Positions 26,022 through 35,334 of a DNA stretch of 64,000 nt are shown here, piece by piece. The notes below the pieces were generated by a model, which worked only from the letters and a program-made list of their open reading frames with translations, searched no databases and was not told where the DNA came from. The translations under genes and the position numbers were made by a program. The DNA is from Cesiribacter sp. SM1 (GTDB taxonomy: Bacteria > Bacteroidota > Bacteroidia > Cytophagales > Cyclobacteriaceae), in the NCBI RefSeq assembly GCF_020178975.1, contig NZ_JAHXBU010000094.1, positions 682,001 through 746,000 of the forward strand. The letters are read 5' to 3'. Within the stretch, counting starts at the first letter, position 1, and each line of letters starts with the position of its first letter.

Positions 26022-27230
26022 TTAAATTATGGGATGACGTTGAAAAGGCTTTGTCTGATCGAAAAGATAGCGGTAGGTAACCAGCTGACGGCTTTGCTCC
26101 GCCCCTAAATGCCTGGATATATTCAGCATTTTCGGATTAAAATCGCCCTGCCACTGCAGCTCCACACTCTTATACTTTGTGGAGGTTTTAATTACCTTTT
26201 CTGCCTCTACAATCATAAAATAATCTACGCCAGTTCCCTGAAATTCGGGTACAATGCCATAGGCCAGGCCTACAAACTTGGTGCAGAAGCCAGCCTGCTT
26301 CATCAAAAGAAATTTAAGCTTGGCCAGCAGGTTAAATTTGCCTCCCAAGTGCTTTACAATTCCATTTATATCGGGAATGTTCAGCCACATGGCAACAGGT
26401 GTTTCGCGGTGGTATGCAAACCAGACCAGTTTCTCATCCATAATTGCTTTCATAGATGAAAAAAGCTTGTAAGCCTGTGCCGGACTCATTTCTTTATTGC
26501 CTTCGTGCTTAGACCATGCTTTGTTGTAAACCGTGCAGAAATCTTCAGAGAATTTCCTGAGCTGCGATTTTTTTACATGTACGGCCCGGAAATCGGGATC
26601 AGCCGCAAATTTTTTATGAGCCTGGTAAAATTTTTCCTGCAGCTGTACTGACTGGCTGGCAACAGGCAGGCTCCAGCAGATCTGGTTATAAAAGTTACGA
26701 AAGCCGTAGGCTTCAAATAAGCGCTGGTAGTAGGGCGGGTTGTAGTTCATGGTGTACAGGGGCGCCTGAAAGCCCGACACCAGCAGGCCCCACCACCTGT
26801 CGCGCTCCCCAAAGTTAATGGGTCCATCCATTGCCTCCATGCCTTTTTGCTGCAACCATTGGGCGGCTGTATCGAATAGCTGGTTGGCAGCATCCTGCTG
26901 GTCTGTGCAGTCAAAAAAGCCAATACCCCCCACCGGCATACCATCGCCCTTGTTCCTGTAACGCTTGTTTACAAAGGCAGCAATGCGGCCTATGGCTTCT
27001 CCGCCTTCGTCGTAGAGCAGCCAGCGAATGGCTTCGCCATGCCTGAAGTACTTATTTTGGGCGGGGTCAAATATGCTGTTAATGTCTTTATCGAGCGGCC
27101 TGATCCAGTTTGGATTGTGCCTGTTGCGGTTGATATGCACCTGCAGGAATTCCTTCTCCTGATGCTTATCCGTTACCTCCACTACTACCCTCCTGGGGTA
27201 TGTTGTTCTTTTGATTTGGATAGCCTGCAT
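26022..27230 (-). CDS. GNAT-like acyltransferase-fold protein
   Basis: 402 cytoplasmic residues. The segment WLLYDEGGEAIGRIAAFVNK and later FVGLAYGIVPEFQGTGVDYFMIVEAEKV look like the acetyl-CoA-binding core of GNAT or FemAB-type transferases, the latter with a variant of the RGxGxG motif. WNLPVA-type substrate strands are present but the substrate is unknown. It appears to be a conserved Bacteroidota hypothetical with an N-acetyltransferase-like fold. A perfect palindrome (TTGCTTAAGCAA, 27342-27353) lies 112 bp upstream. Confidence 0.8.
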   Translation of the reverse strand: MQAIQIKRTTYPRRVVVEVTDKHQEKEFLQVHINRNRHNPNWIRPLDKDINSIFDPAQNKYFRHGEAIRWLLYDEGGEAIGRIAAFVNKRYRNKGDGMPVGGIGFFDCTDQQDAANQLFDTAAQWLQQKGMEAMDGPINFGERDRWWGLLVSGFQAPLYTMNYNPPYYQRLFEAYGFRNFYNQICWSLPVASQSVQLQEKFYQAHKKFAADPDFRAVHVKKSQLRKFSEDFCTVYNKAWSKHEGNKEMSPAQAYKLFSSMKAIMDEKLVWFAYHRETPVAMWLNIPDINGIVKHLGGKFNLLAKLKFLLMKQAGFCTKFVGLAYGIVPEFQGTGVDYFMIVEAEKVIKTSTKYKSVELQWQGDFNPKMLNISRHLGAEQSRQLVTYRYLFDQTKPFQRHPII

Positions 27231-27341
27231 GGTAGTAAAAGTATGCGTACTAATATAGTCCGGGCCTGCTCACACCGGAAATTCTGCTCTTCTGGAAAAA
27301 ATGCCGCGTTCTAAGGCCGGTGCAGCTGGTTAATACAGAAG

Positions 27342-27353
27342 TTGCTTAAGCAA
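27342..27353. promoter_or_regulatory. Palindrome TTGCTTAAGCAA
   Basis: A perfect 12-bp inverted repeat in the leader region of the acyltransferase-like gene. It could be an operator, but a palindrome this short can arise by chance. Confidence 0.3.
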
Positions 27354-27435
27354 GCAGTCAAACTGTATCGGAGCATAAAGGTCGGCAAAATTCTAATAAG
27401 GTTTAAAAAGAAATTGCCTTAAATGCAGGCAGGTG

Positions 27436-28485
27436 TTACTGCGCTTTTTTGCCAATAACGGCCACACAGTTAGGAATGGTAAAGAAGCGAATAAGTTTGT
27501 GGTGCTGCAGGCCGGCATCTTTTTGCCAGCGTTTCATTTCCCTGATTGTGTAGGTGCCGGCCGTGCTGCTGAGGGCAAAAAAGAGATCGCTGCTGCTGCC
27601 AATCAGGTCTGAGTTTGTCTTTGGTTCAGGCCTTACAAAATCCATGAGCACATAGTAGCCTCCCGGCCTTAAAGCTTTGAAGATTTTTTCTGCGATAAGC
27701 GTATTCTGGGCTTTGCTGAAGTGGTGGCTAAGGCTCGACATAAGCACAAGATCATACTGCTGCTCCGGCAGACTGTCTTCCAGTATATTGCCGGCTTTAT
27801 GTTGTACCTGATCGCCCATTCCCTCCTGTTCCAGGATTGGCTTTGCCCAGCGTATGGCCTCCGGTAAATCCATAATAGTGGCCTGTAGTGCTTTTTGCTT
27901 CCGGCACAGTGCTACCGAATGGAGGCCGTGCGAGCCGCCTATGTCCAGCATCTGGCTGGCCCCGCGGGGAACAGGTACCCGCTTGCCCACCTCCCTGCTT
28001 TGTGCGCGGGCTGCAGATGCCATGGCATCCTGGTAGTAGCTCCACTCCTGTTCTTTCAGGATGGTATGAAAGCCCAGTCCTTTGCCTGTTTTCAAGAAAT
28101 CGCCCAGGTGATTCATCCAGTGCCAGCACACCCGGTTATCCAGTATCATCATGGCTGCTACAGAATCGGGGCTGCTGCGGAGCATCCACTTGCGGGAGAG
28201 TCTGGTGAGCTGCCACTGCTCCTTTTTGTAGGCTACATAACCGGCAGATGCCAGCACGTTCAGCAGGCTTTGCAGGGCCATTTCGTTTAGCTCCAGCTGC
28301 CTGGCCAGCTCCTGTAGCGAGAGGGGAGCATCTTCAAGGGCTTCAAAAATACCTGTATCTGTTGCTTCCAGCACTGCCCGGGATAGTATAAAAGCAATAT
28401 GGCTATGGCCTAATGGCGTGGGCACAAGCCTGGATTTAAGCGCCAGCCATTCAAGAGGATTCTGCGCTATGGCATCTAATTTCAT
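27436..28485 (-). CDS. O-methyltransferase-like SAM-dependent methyltransferase
   Basis: About 349 residues from the ATG at 28485 (MKLDAIAQNP); a TTG at 28518 is an alternative. The N-terminal part is a winged-helix dimerisation domain (LSLQELARQLELNEMALQSL), and the C-terminal part is a Rossmann methyltransferase with motif I QMLDIGGSHGLHSVAL (about 176-191) and motif RPGGYYVLMDFV. This matches the plant/bacterial O-methyltransferase family 2 layout used in ubiquinone-like, carotenoid and antibiotic pathways. The acceptor cannot be read from the sequence. It is divergent from mgsA. Confidence 0.88.
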   Translation of the reverse strand: MKLDAIAQNPLEWLALKSRLVPTPLGHSHIAFILSRAVLEATDTGIFEALEDAPLSLQELARQLELNEMALQSLLNVLASAGYVAYKKEQWQLTRLSRKWMLRSSPDSVAAMMILDNRVCWHWMNHLGDFLKTGKGLGFHTILKEQEWSYYQDAMASAARAQSREVGKRVPVPRGASQMLDIGGSHGLHSVALCRKQKALQATIMDLPEAIRWAKPILEQEGMGDQVQHKAGNILEDSLPEQQYDLVLMSSLSHHFSKAQNTLIAEKIFKALRPGGYYVLMDFVRPEPKTNSDLIGSSSDLFFALSSTAGTYTIREMKRWQKDAGLQHHKLIRFFTIPNCVAVIGKKAQ

Positions 28486-28572
28486 AAAGGGAGATATGGG
28501 GTTACGGTTAGGTAACAAAATTGTAGGCTCCGGGTTGTGGAAAAGTGAATGCTATTGCAGAACTTGTACACC

Positions 28573-29040
28573 ATGAATACCAATACAAAGCCTGCAGTTG
28601 CCCTTGTGGCCCATGATAATAAGAAAAGAGACCTGGTAGAATGGTGCCAGCATAATAAAGCGCTGCTGCAAGAGTATCAGCTATTAGCCACCGGTACTAC
28701 CGGAAAACTAGTGGCAGAAGAAACCGGTCTGGAGGTAAAACGTCTCAAAAGCGGCCCATTGGGTGGTGACCTGCAGATTGGCGCTATGATAGCCGAAGGT
28801 ACTGTAGATTATTTAATTTTTTTGTGGGATCCGCTGGAAGCACAGCCCCACGACCCGGATGTAAAGGCGCTGCTAAGAATTGCTGCGGTCTGGAACATTC
28901 CCGTTGCCTGTAACCGTGCCACTGCCGACTATATCTTTACCTCGCGCCTGCTGAACGAAAAGTACGACCGCAAGCACCCCGATTACGCAGATTACCTTAA
29001 CAGAAACATTGATACCGAAGAGGAGGCTGAAAAAAGCTAG
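28573..29040 (+). CDS. mgsA: Methylglyoxal synthase
   Basis: About 155 residues from the ATG at 28573 (MNTNTKPAVALVAHDNKK); an ATG at 28549 is less likely. It converts dihydroxyacetone phosphate to methylglyoxal and phosphate, a bypass of glycolysis when phosphate is short. Family elements are present: ALVAHDNKK at the start, LATGTTGKLV, the catalytic SGPLGGDLQIGAMIAEG with its aspartates, and the PHDPDVKALLRIA segment with the conserved His-Asp. It is diverged from the methyltransferase and followed by a lipoprotein gene. Confidence 0.94.
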   Translation: MNTNTKPAVALVAHDNKKRDLVEWCQHNKALLQEYQLLATGTTGKLVAEETGLEVKRLKSGPLGGDLQIGAMIAEGTVDYLIFLWDPLEAQPHDPDVKALLRIAAVWNIPVACNRATADYIFTSRLLNEKYDRKHPDYADYLNRNIDTEEEAEKS

Positions 29041-29076
29041 CCTAAACTCCTGCAGGCCTGTGCTGGTTATGGAGGT

Positions 29077-29796
29077 ATGAAATTACCCCTATCATTTTTT
29101 TTGCTGAAGCTGCTTGCTTTGGCAGTATTGGCCGGCAGCTGTAATCGCGAAAGCGCTGCAGATGACGATGCAGATACTATAGTTATTACGACGCCCGGGC
29201 AGGATACTACTGTTGCAGATACCCTAACCCGACATGCAGATGATGGTGTGGCCGTAGAAACCCCGGCTGATGAGCCGGTGCCCGAGGTTGTGGAAGAGGA
29301 GCAGGCAAAGCAACCAAATGCGCAGCCAGCGCGCGAAAAGCAAAAACAGCCATCAACAGCAGAGCGAACACCCGCTAGCGGCAATACACAGGCAGGTGCC
29401 CCTGCTGTAGGCACACCTGCTCCACCTTCTGATGGAGGAGTACTGCAGGAGGGCAGTTACCGCCTGCAGAGCGTGCAGGGAGAGGGGCTTCCGCTGGTAC
29501 TCGATATGACCACCGACTGTGATACCAAGCTAATGAGCGGAACGCTGCAGCTGCAGAATGGCCGCTTTCAGTTCAGGAGTACCGCGGCAGAGGTATGTGG
29601 CGGCCAGACCAGAAAACAGGAGGAGCATGCTGCCGCCGGCAGCTACAGGCTGGATGGCAACCGTATCTTTTTAAAGGTTGAATCAGGAGAAGTATTAGGC
29701 GATGCGGCAGGCGTGGTAGAAGGTAATGCCATCAGGCTGCAGCAGATCAGCAACGACGAAGAACAGCAGGAAGTAGACTGGCTGTTTGAAATGTAA
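29077..29796 (+). CDS. Lipoprotein with Pro/Ala/Gln-rich linker and small C-terminal domain
   Basis: 239 residues. The lipobox LAVLAGSCNRES predicts lipidation at Cys22. A low-complexity acidic and Pro/Ala/Gln-rich linker runs from about 25 to 125. A compact C-terminal domain of about 110 residues starts GSYRLQSVQGEGLP and contains TTDCDTKLMSGTLQLQNGR and CGGQTRKQEEH; the two cysteines may pair. It looks like a lipocalin- or META-like beta fold, but this is only visual. It ends at a convergent terminator. Confidence 0.75.
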   Translation: MKLPLSFFLLKLLALAVLAGSCNRESAADDDADTIVITTPGQDTTVADTLTRHADDGVAVETPADEPVPEVVEEEQAKQPNAQPAREKQKQPSTAERTPASGNTQAGAPAVGTPAPPSDGGVLQEGSYRLQSVQGEGLPLVLDMTTDCDTKLMSGTLQLQNGRFQFRSTAAEVCGGQTRKQEEHAAAGSYRLDGNRIFLKVESGEVLGDAAGVVEGNAIRLQQISNDEEQQEVDWLFEM

Positions 29797-29818
29797 CAGC
29801 GCAGCAGCTAATAACATG

Positions 29819-29851
29819 AAAAAGCCTTCTCCCATAAAGAGAAGGCTTTTT
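29819..29851. terminator. Bidirectional terminator
   Basis: A 13-bp perfect stem (AAAAAGCCTTCTC / GAGAAGGCTTTTT) with a 7-base loop lies between the convergent lipoprotein and M43 protease genes. Confidence 0.9.
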
Positions 29852-29889
29852 GGTTAAAGTTGGAAAAATAGACTTTTGTTGCTTTAAGC

Positions 29890-32007
29890 TTATTCCTTGA
29901 TAAACTTCTGATTATAGGTTGCTCCGCTTTCACCCTGTGAACGCAGGGTATAGAGGCCTGCTGGCAGGGCAGATACATCTACTGTAAGTTGCTGGTTTTC
30001 TGTTAAGCGGCCCTTCCATACTTTTTTACCTGTAATATTGTATAGAATGGCGGTGGCAGATTTTTCACCCGCAAGTTCGATATGCAGCACATCTTTACCG
30101 GGATTGGGGTAGAGGCTGATGCCGGCAGCAACAGCATCTGCCTGGTAACCAACCAGCGGCTGTTGGCTGGTGCGCAGATCTGCCAGACGAGTACTGCCGC
30201 AGCTACCTTCAAATACCTTTACATTTCTGAAGTAGGAGGTTTGCTGGGCATAGCGGTCGTCGTCGCCTACAAATACCAGTTTGGTGAAGTTACCTGTAAA
30301 GAAACTGCCAACGGGTATGGTATACTTTTTCCAGCTGGTGCCACTGTAGTTGTCGTAGTTGGCAATGCCCAGGTTCTGATTACCATAAACCCTAAAGGTG
30401 GTTTCAGGGGTGATCTTTTCATCATTATCGAAAGAAATGCCCTGCACCTCTCCCATGCGGGTACTGCGGTATTCAAACTCCAGCACAGTATTGGCAGTAA
30501 CAGTGTAGCTGAATGGAATTTGCTTCCAGGTATTGCCACTCACAAAAAGGGTGGCGCCATTATCCTGCACCTGGTAAGTGCCGCCGCCTTCCTGGTCGGC
30601 AAAGCTGCTCACGCTGTAGTTGCTAAAGTTTAAGGCTGTGCAGGCGGGCGTACTGCTACCGCCGCTTCCAAGGCAAATGTTTTTGGTTTCTGTTGCGCCA
30701 AAGCTGCCGGCGCTGCTGGCCAACACCTTGCCGCTGGCATCGGTAAGGCTGTAGTTTCCGTTGCCGTGGGTACAGCAAATACCATCTCCGTAGGCATCGG
30801 TAATAACAAAATCGTAGCAGCCGTCGGGCAGGCAAAAAGTTTCGTTAATGGTTTGGACGGCCGTGCTGTAAGGGCCTCCCGCAGCCACAATGCTGCCGTT
30901 ACTGGCCTTTAGCTCCCAGCTTGTTTCTGTGGGGTAGTTATCAAGTACCAGTTTTAACTTTACCTCATTGGTGGTGCAGGTGGGGGCAGGTGTGGTGGTT
31001 CCTCCGCCTCCCAGTCCGCGGGAGGTTAGCAGGCTTGCCCGATAGCCGCCGTTTCCGAACATGGCCTGCATACGGGCCTTCTGGCCGGCTGTGAACAGGT
31101 TCATGCAGGCATCATCAGAATAATCCATATAGTTCTGCACCATATCTGTGGTGCCGCAGCTGCTGTGGCCTATGGCACAGCCATAGTTGGGGGCATCGGA
31201 GGGGGGCGTATCGTTCACATTGTCATCAACACTGCAGCCACCATCGCCCCAGATATGGCGCAGGTTTAGCCAGTGGCCCACCTCATGGGTAGTAGTACGG
31301 CCTTTATTGAAGGGAGCGGTTGCTGTGCCGGTGGTGCCAAAATACTTGTAGCTGATCACTACGCCATCGGTAGTGGCAGGACCGCCGCCGGGGAACTGCG
31401 CATAACCCAGGGTATTGCCGCTGAGGTTACACACCCAGATGTTGAGATAGCTGTCGGCTGGCCATGCATTACGGCCTCCCCTGTTGGAGAACTTTACTGC
31501 ATCGTCTTTGCTGAAGCTGGTAACACTGGTTGAGGTGCGTGTAATGCCGGTGGTAGAGGTGCCCATGTAGTTGTGGGTTGCCAGTTTAAACTCTATTCCC
31601 ACATCGGCTGCCTGGCTCCAGGTGTTATCAGCATCGGCATTGGTGCGCCTGAAATCTTCGTTAAGCACTTGTATCTGGCTCCTGATCTGTGCATCGCTAA
31701 TGTTTTGTGTACTGTTATTATATACCACATGCACCACTACCGGAATGGTGATGATGCCTGTTGCAAGCCCGGCTCCCTTATGTTTCTGGATAAACCTGGC
31801 CGTTTGCTCTTCAATAGCGTTTAAAACCCTGGCCCTTGCGGGATTTTTGGCGATCTGCTGCTCCAGTACTTCCATGGCAGAGCAATTGCGCTGCAGGGGT
31901 ATGTCGTTTTGCTGGCCATATGCGGCTGACAAGAACAATAAATTTGCGGCTAAAACAAGTATAAATGGCAGCTTATTTATAGAGTGTGCTGGTAGATGTT
32001 TTGTCAT
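29890..32007 (-). CDS. Secreted M43 family zinc metalloprotease with type IX sorting domain
   Basis: 705 residues with a signal peptide (about 1-31). The pappalysin/cytophagalysin catalytic domain carries the zinc site HEVGHWLNLRH at residues 241-251 (His241, His245, His251 and Glu242) and the Met-turn NYMDYSDDACMN about 45 residues later. A CBM-like or jelly-roll region follows (about 330-600, with a second C-rich segment CLPDGCYDFVITDAYGDGIC). The last 75 residues are a type A C-terminal sorting domain (LYPNPGKDVLHIEL ... GLYTLRSQGESGATYNQKF), so export by the type IX system is expected. It diverges from the TonB receptor at 32522. Confidence 0.95.
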   Translation of the reverse strand: MTKHLPAHSINKLPFILVLAANLLFLSAAYGQQNDIPLQRNCSAMEVLEQQIAKNPARARVLNAIEEQTARFIQKHKGAGLATGIITIPVVVHVVYNNSTQNISDAQIRSQIQVLNEDFRRTNADADNTWSQAADVGIEFKLATHNYMGTSTTGITRTSTSVTSFSKDDAVKFSNRGGRNAWPADSYLNIWVCNLSGNTLGYAQFPGGGPATTDGVVISYKYFGTTGTATAPFNKGRTTTHEVGHWLNLRHIWGDGGCSVDDNVNDTPPSDAPNYGCAIGHSSCGTTDMVQNYMDYSDDACMNLFTAGQKARMQAMFGNGGYRASLLTSRGLGGGGTTTPAPTCTTNEVKLKLVLDNYPTETSWELKASNGSIVAAGGPYSTAVQTINETFCLPDGCYDFVITDAYGDGICCTHGNGNYSLTDASGKVLASSAGSFGATETKNICLGSGGSSTPACTALNFSNYSVSSFADQEGGGTYQVQDNGATLFVSGNTWKQIPFSYTVTANTVLEFEYRSTRMGEVQGISFDNDEKITPETTFRVYGNQNLGIANYDNYSGTSWKKYTIPVGSFFTGNFTKLVFVGDDDRYAQQTSYFRNVKVFEGSCGSTRLADLRTSQQPLVGYQADAVAAGISLYPNPGKDVLHIELAGEKSATAILYNITGKKVWKGRLTENQQLTVDVSALPAGLYTLRSQGESGATYNQKFIKE

Positions 32008-32521
32008 GCGTGTGGATTAATATAGGGTAAGTTGTTTTATATCAGTAGTGTTGGCGAATCATATTTTGCATGAGCACATTTATTTTGTATTGCAGCATGT
32101 TGTATTTTGTAACTATTAAATTAAATAAAATAGCTGCAATTCAAGTATTTATTATTCTTTTTATTGAATATAAATAAAAGATAATCAGTGTTTTAACGCT
32201 AAACATATTGCTTTGCTTAGCAGGTGCGTCTGCTGCAGCCGGGGCTGCCAAAGCTGCAGATTATACTCTTTTTGCTCTTTAAAGGTTCTGCTGTTTATTA
32301 ATTCTTCCTTTCATCAGGCTCTATTACCGCTCATCACATTCACCAACTTTCTGTGCAACCACTGCCGGCTTAGGCTCATCTAAGATGCAAATACCAGCAT
32401 AACAAGCTTAGAACAGGGAAATGGACATTTATCACCACAATTGACCACTTATACAAAGTACCTTGTTATGCAAACTAGCTTGTTATACTTTACATTACTT
32501 TTTAGCACAACCCCATTAGCC
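32008..32521. other. Intergenic region between protease and TonB-receptor genes
   Basis: AT-rich, no gene seen. It contains the CAAAGTACCTTGT element (32454-32466) and a direct repeat CTTGTTAT at 32462-32469 and 32479-32486, spaced 17 bp, just before the receptor gene. Confidence 0.5.
32454..32466 (+). promoter_or_regulatory. Shared upstream element CAAAGTACCTTGT, copy 1
   Basis: The 13-base element is identical to one at 35269-35281. Each copy lies about 55 bp before the start codon of one of the two paralogous receptor genes, which suggests a common promoter or regulator site. Confidence 0.55.
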
Positions 32522-34945
32522 ATGAGACCAAGACATTTACTTTTCCTAGTTCTTTTAGCTGCCAGTACAGCCAGCGCTTTTGCACAATCTACCTTAAAAG
32601 GTAAGGTTGTGGACGACAAAAATAAACCAGTGGAGTTTGCCACTATTATGCTGTTGGATGTGGCAGACTCTGCCCTGGTGAAAGGAGCCATCAGTGATTC
32701 TGCCGGCCAATATATACTGCCGCAAATAAAGGAGGGGCGTTACCTGGTATCTGCCAGCATGATGGGTTTCGATAAGGCCTGGGCAGGACCGGTTACAGTT
32801 GCTGGCAGTGCTGCACAAAGCCTGCCCCAGCTGCGCCTGCAGGAAATGGTGGAGCAAATGAAGGCTGTTACAGTGGTAGGGCAAAAGCCAATGGTTGAGC
32901 AGCATGCCGACCGCATGGTAGTAAATGTGGAGGGAAGCATTCTGGCAACAGGGGGTAATGCCCTTGAGGTGCTGGAGAAGTCGCCGGGAATATCCGTAGA
33001 CCAGGATGGTAACATAAGCCTGAATGGCAAGCAGGGAGTAACGGTAATGATTGATGGCAAACGCACCTATCTCTCCAGTGCCGATGTAGCCAATATGCTC
33101 AAAAACATGACCAGCGATGCACTGGAGCAGGTAGAGATTATTACCAACCCTTCTGCCAAATACGATGCAGCCGGTAACTCGGGCATCATCAACATCAAAA
33201 CCAAAAAAGGAAAGAACAACGGCACCAACGGGAGCATTAGCCTTGGAGCAGGCCATGGCCGTTTTGAAAGGGCCAATACCGGCCTGACCCTCAACCACCG
33301 CCAGGGCATTGTGAACGCCTTTGGCAGTTATAACTATGGCCTGAACCGCGGCTACCAGGACTTAAATATTTACCGTACCGCCGTAGATGAGAATGGTGTA
33401 AACACATTTGAGCAGAATAACTACATGCCTAACCATTGGAGAGGGCACAACTATAAAGCCGGCGTAGATATATTCCTGAACAAAAAGAACACCCTGGGTG
33501 TGATGGTAAACGGCAGCTTTGGCATCTGGGGCTCTAATTCAGATAATGAAGCATTGCACAGCATTGTGGGTAGGGGCACTGAAAGACTGATTAGTACCCG
33601 GGGCGATATTGACGAATCTTACAGCAATACTACCATTAACCTGAATTACCAGAGAACATTTGAAAAGCCCGGACAGGAGCTAACTTTCGATATAGATTAT
33701 TCGCACTACAAAGGCCGTAACGATAACTTCTTCGATAACCGCTTCAGTTATTATGATGAAAGGCCCGACAGTGTTTTTCTGCTGCAAAGTGCTTCTCCTT
33801 CCGACATTGATATATGGGTGGCAAAGTTAGACTACAGCCTGCCTGTTGGAAAGAGCAAGATAGAAATGGGTGCAAAAGCCAGTTACGTATACTCTGATAA
33901 CGATGCCCGTATAGAAAAGCAGGAAAACGAAGGGAACTGGGTAATGTGGGATAAATTTACAAACGACTTTCTGTACCAGGAAAACATAAATGCAGCCTAT
34001 GCAAACTGGAGTGGTGCTTTTGGTAAAACTACTGTAATGGCAGGTTTGCGGGCGGAGCATACCTGGTACCAGGGTGAGTCTGTAAAAAACGATAGTACGG
34101 CAAAAAATGAGTACCTGTCGCTCTTTCCCAGCGTTTTTGTGCAGCGCCCTATCAATGAAAAAAATACACTGAACCTTTCGTACAGCCGCCGGGTAGACCG
34201 CCCCTCTTACCAGGACCTGAACCCATTCTACTACCTGTTGGATGTAACCACCTATGGCAAAGGAAACCCGCTGCTGCAGCCACAGTTTACGCATCAGTTG
34301 CAGCTTAGCCATACGTTTAACCAGGCAGTTGTAACCAATCTTTCGTACAGTATAACCGATGGGCCCATGACGGAAATACTGGAAACAGAAGGCCTGGATG
34401 CTTTCCAGACAAAAAGAAACCTGGGAACACGCAAAAACTGGAGCCTGAACATGTCGATACCAGTACCTGTAGCCAAATGGTGGAATATTCAGAACAACCT
34501 AAGTGCCTACCATAATAAGTATGAAGGACAGTATCTTGAGCAGAATCTGGACATCGAGCAGTTTACTGCCAGCATTTACATGATGAACAACATAAAGCTG
34601 CCTCATAATTTTTCTGCAGAGTTCTCGGGCTTTTACAGAACACCTCAGGTTTGGGGTATCATGAAAATCAACAGCCAGTACATGGTGAATGCCGGCGTGC
34701 AGTACAGCTTCTGGGATAGCAACGCCAGTTTAAAACTGGGTGTTAACGATATTTTCCGTACCATGAATTTTTCCGGAGAATCTATCTTTGGAGAAAACAC
34801 AATAAAAATAAACAACCGCTGGGATAACCGCAGGGTGAACCTGACCTTCAATTACCGCTTTGGTAATAAAGATGTTAAGCCTGTAGGTCGCAAAAGAGGT
34901 GCTTCTTCTGACGAGCAGGACCGCATCAAAAGCAGTGGTAGCTAA
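32522..34945 (+). CDS. TonB-linked outer-membrane protein (CarboxypepD_reg, plug, beta-barrel), copy 1
   Basis: About 807 residues from the ATG at 32522 (MRPRHLLFLVLL); an upstream frame to 32441 lacks a signal sequence. The order is signal peptide (about 1-22), carboxypeptidase regulatory-like domain (LKGKVVDDKNKPVEFATIML), TonB plug (VVNVEGSILATGGNALEVLE, then IITNPSAKYDAAGNSGIINI) and an outer-membrane beta-barrel of the OMP_b-brl_3 type. It is not a SusC protein because it lacks the SusC plug signature and a SusD partner. The next gene downstream is its paralog. The ligand is unknown. Confidence 0.92.
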   Translation: MRPRHLLFLVLLAASTASAFAQSTLKGKVVDDKNKPVEFATIMLLDVADSALVKGAISDSAGQYILPQIKEGRYLVSASMMGFDKAWAGPVTVAGSAAQSLPQLRLQEMVEQMKAVTVVGQKPMVEQHADRMVVNVEGSILATGGNALEVLEKSPGISVDQDGNISLNGKQGVTVMIDGKRTYLSSADVANMLKNMTSDALEQVEIITNPSAKYDAAGNSGIINIKTKKGKNNGTNGSISLGAGHGRFERANTGLTLNHRQGIVNAFGSYNYGLNRGYQDLNIYRTAVDENGVNTFEQNNYMPNHWRGHNYKAGVDIFLNKKNTLGVMVNGSFGIWGSNSDNEALHSIVGRGTERLISTRGDIDESYSNTTINLNYQRTFEKPGQELTFDIDYSHYKGRNDNFFDNRFSYYDERPDSVFLLQSASPSDIDIWVAKLDYSLPVGKSKIEMGAKASYVYSDNDARIEKQENEGNWVMWDKFTNDFLYQENINAAYANWSGAFGKTTVMAGLRAEHTWYQGESVKNDSTAKNEYLSLFPSVFVQRPINEKNTLNLSYSRRVDRPSYQDLNPFYYLLDVTTYGKGNPLLQPQFTHQLQLSHTFNQAVVTNLSYSITDGPMTEILETEGLDAFQTKRNLGTRKNWSLNMSIPVPVAKWWNIQNNLSAYHNKYEGQYLEQNLDIEQFTASIYMMNNIKLPHNFSAEFSGFYRTPQVWGIMKINSQYMVNAGVQYSFWDSNASLKLGVNDIFRTMNFSGESIFGENTIKINNRWDNRRVNLTFNYRFGNKDVKPVGRKRGASSDEQDRIKSSGS

Positions 34946-34976
34946 AAGCATTGGTTAAAGTTGGAAAGTTGAAAAG

Positions 34977-35004
34977 GAGCCCCTGTGTCGGGGGCTCTTT
35001 TTTT
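34977..35004 (+). terminator. Terminator after receptor copy 1
   Basis: A 7-bp GC-rich stem (GAGCCCC / GGGGCTC) with a 7-base loop, followed by TTTTTTT. It separates the two paralogs into independent transcripts. Confidence 0.88.
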
Positions 35005-35058
35005 GCGCCACTATATGCCGGTAATGTTTGTAATGATGGTGGCATACTTTGGTGAATA

Positions 35059-35076
35059 TATGTAAGTGCTTACATA
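35059..35076. promoter_or_regulatory. 18-bp perfect palindrome TATGTAAGTGCTTACATA
   Basis: A perfect inverted repeat with a 2-base centre. The core GTAAGTGCTTAC recurs at 18030 as its complement, and an 11-of-12 match lies at 35170-35181. It is about 260 bp upstream of receptor copy 2. The form fits a dimeric repressor of LacI type. Confidence 0.6.
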
Positions 35077-35169
35077 CAATGTTAAAGAATGTTAAAATAG
35101 CTGCTTTGGCACCTATTGAATAAGGTAAATAGCTTCATTATCATCTTATTTTGCCGTTCCTCAAAATTT

Positions 35170-35181
35170 GTTAGTGCTTAC
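35170..35181. promoter_or_regulatory. Second GTTAGTGCTTAC half-degenerate site
   Basis: Eleven of twelve bases match the palindrome core at 35062. The flanking bases also match in part: the 20-mers from 35062 and 35170 agree at 16 positions, ending AATG in both. The copies are 108 bp apart. Confidence 0.5.
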
Positions 35182-35268
35182 GTGTAATGAATAATACCTT
35201 TATTCAGTCTATTAAAGTAGTTAAAACTCCTGTGGCTACTGTTCATCACTAAAAACTACCGTTTATTG

Positions 35269-35281
35269 CAAAGTACCTTGT
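35269..35281 (+). promoter_or_regulatory. Shared upstream element CAAAGTACCTTGT, copy 2
   Basis: Identical to 32454-32466 and at the same distance (about 54 bp) from the receptor start codon. Confidence 0.55.
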
Positions 35282-35334
35282 ATAGCCTATAAGCATTTTT
35301 GACCTTAGCATAAAGATTGCCACTCCAACTACCA

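Larger units (their letters stand above)
34946..35334. other. Regulatory intergenic region between the paralogs
   Basis: Holds a terminator, two copies of a GTAAGTGCTTAC-type element and the CAAAGTACCTTGT element. No gene is supported. Confidence 0.6.
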
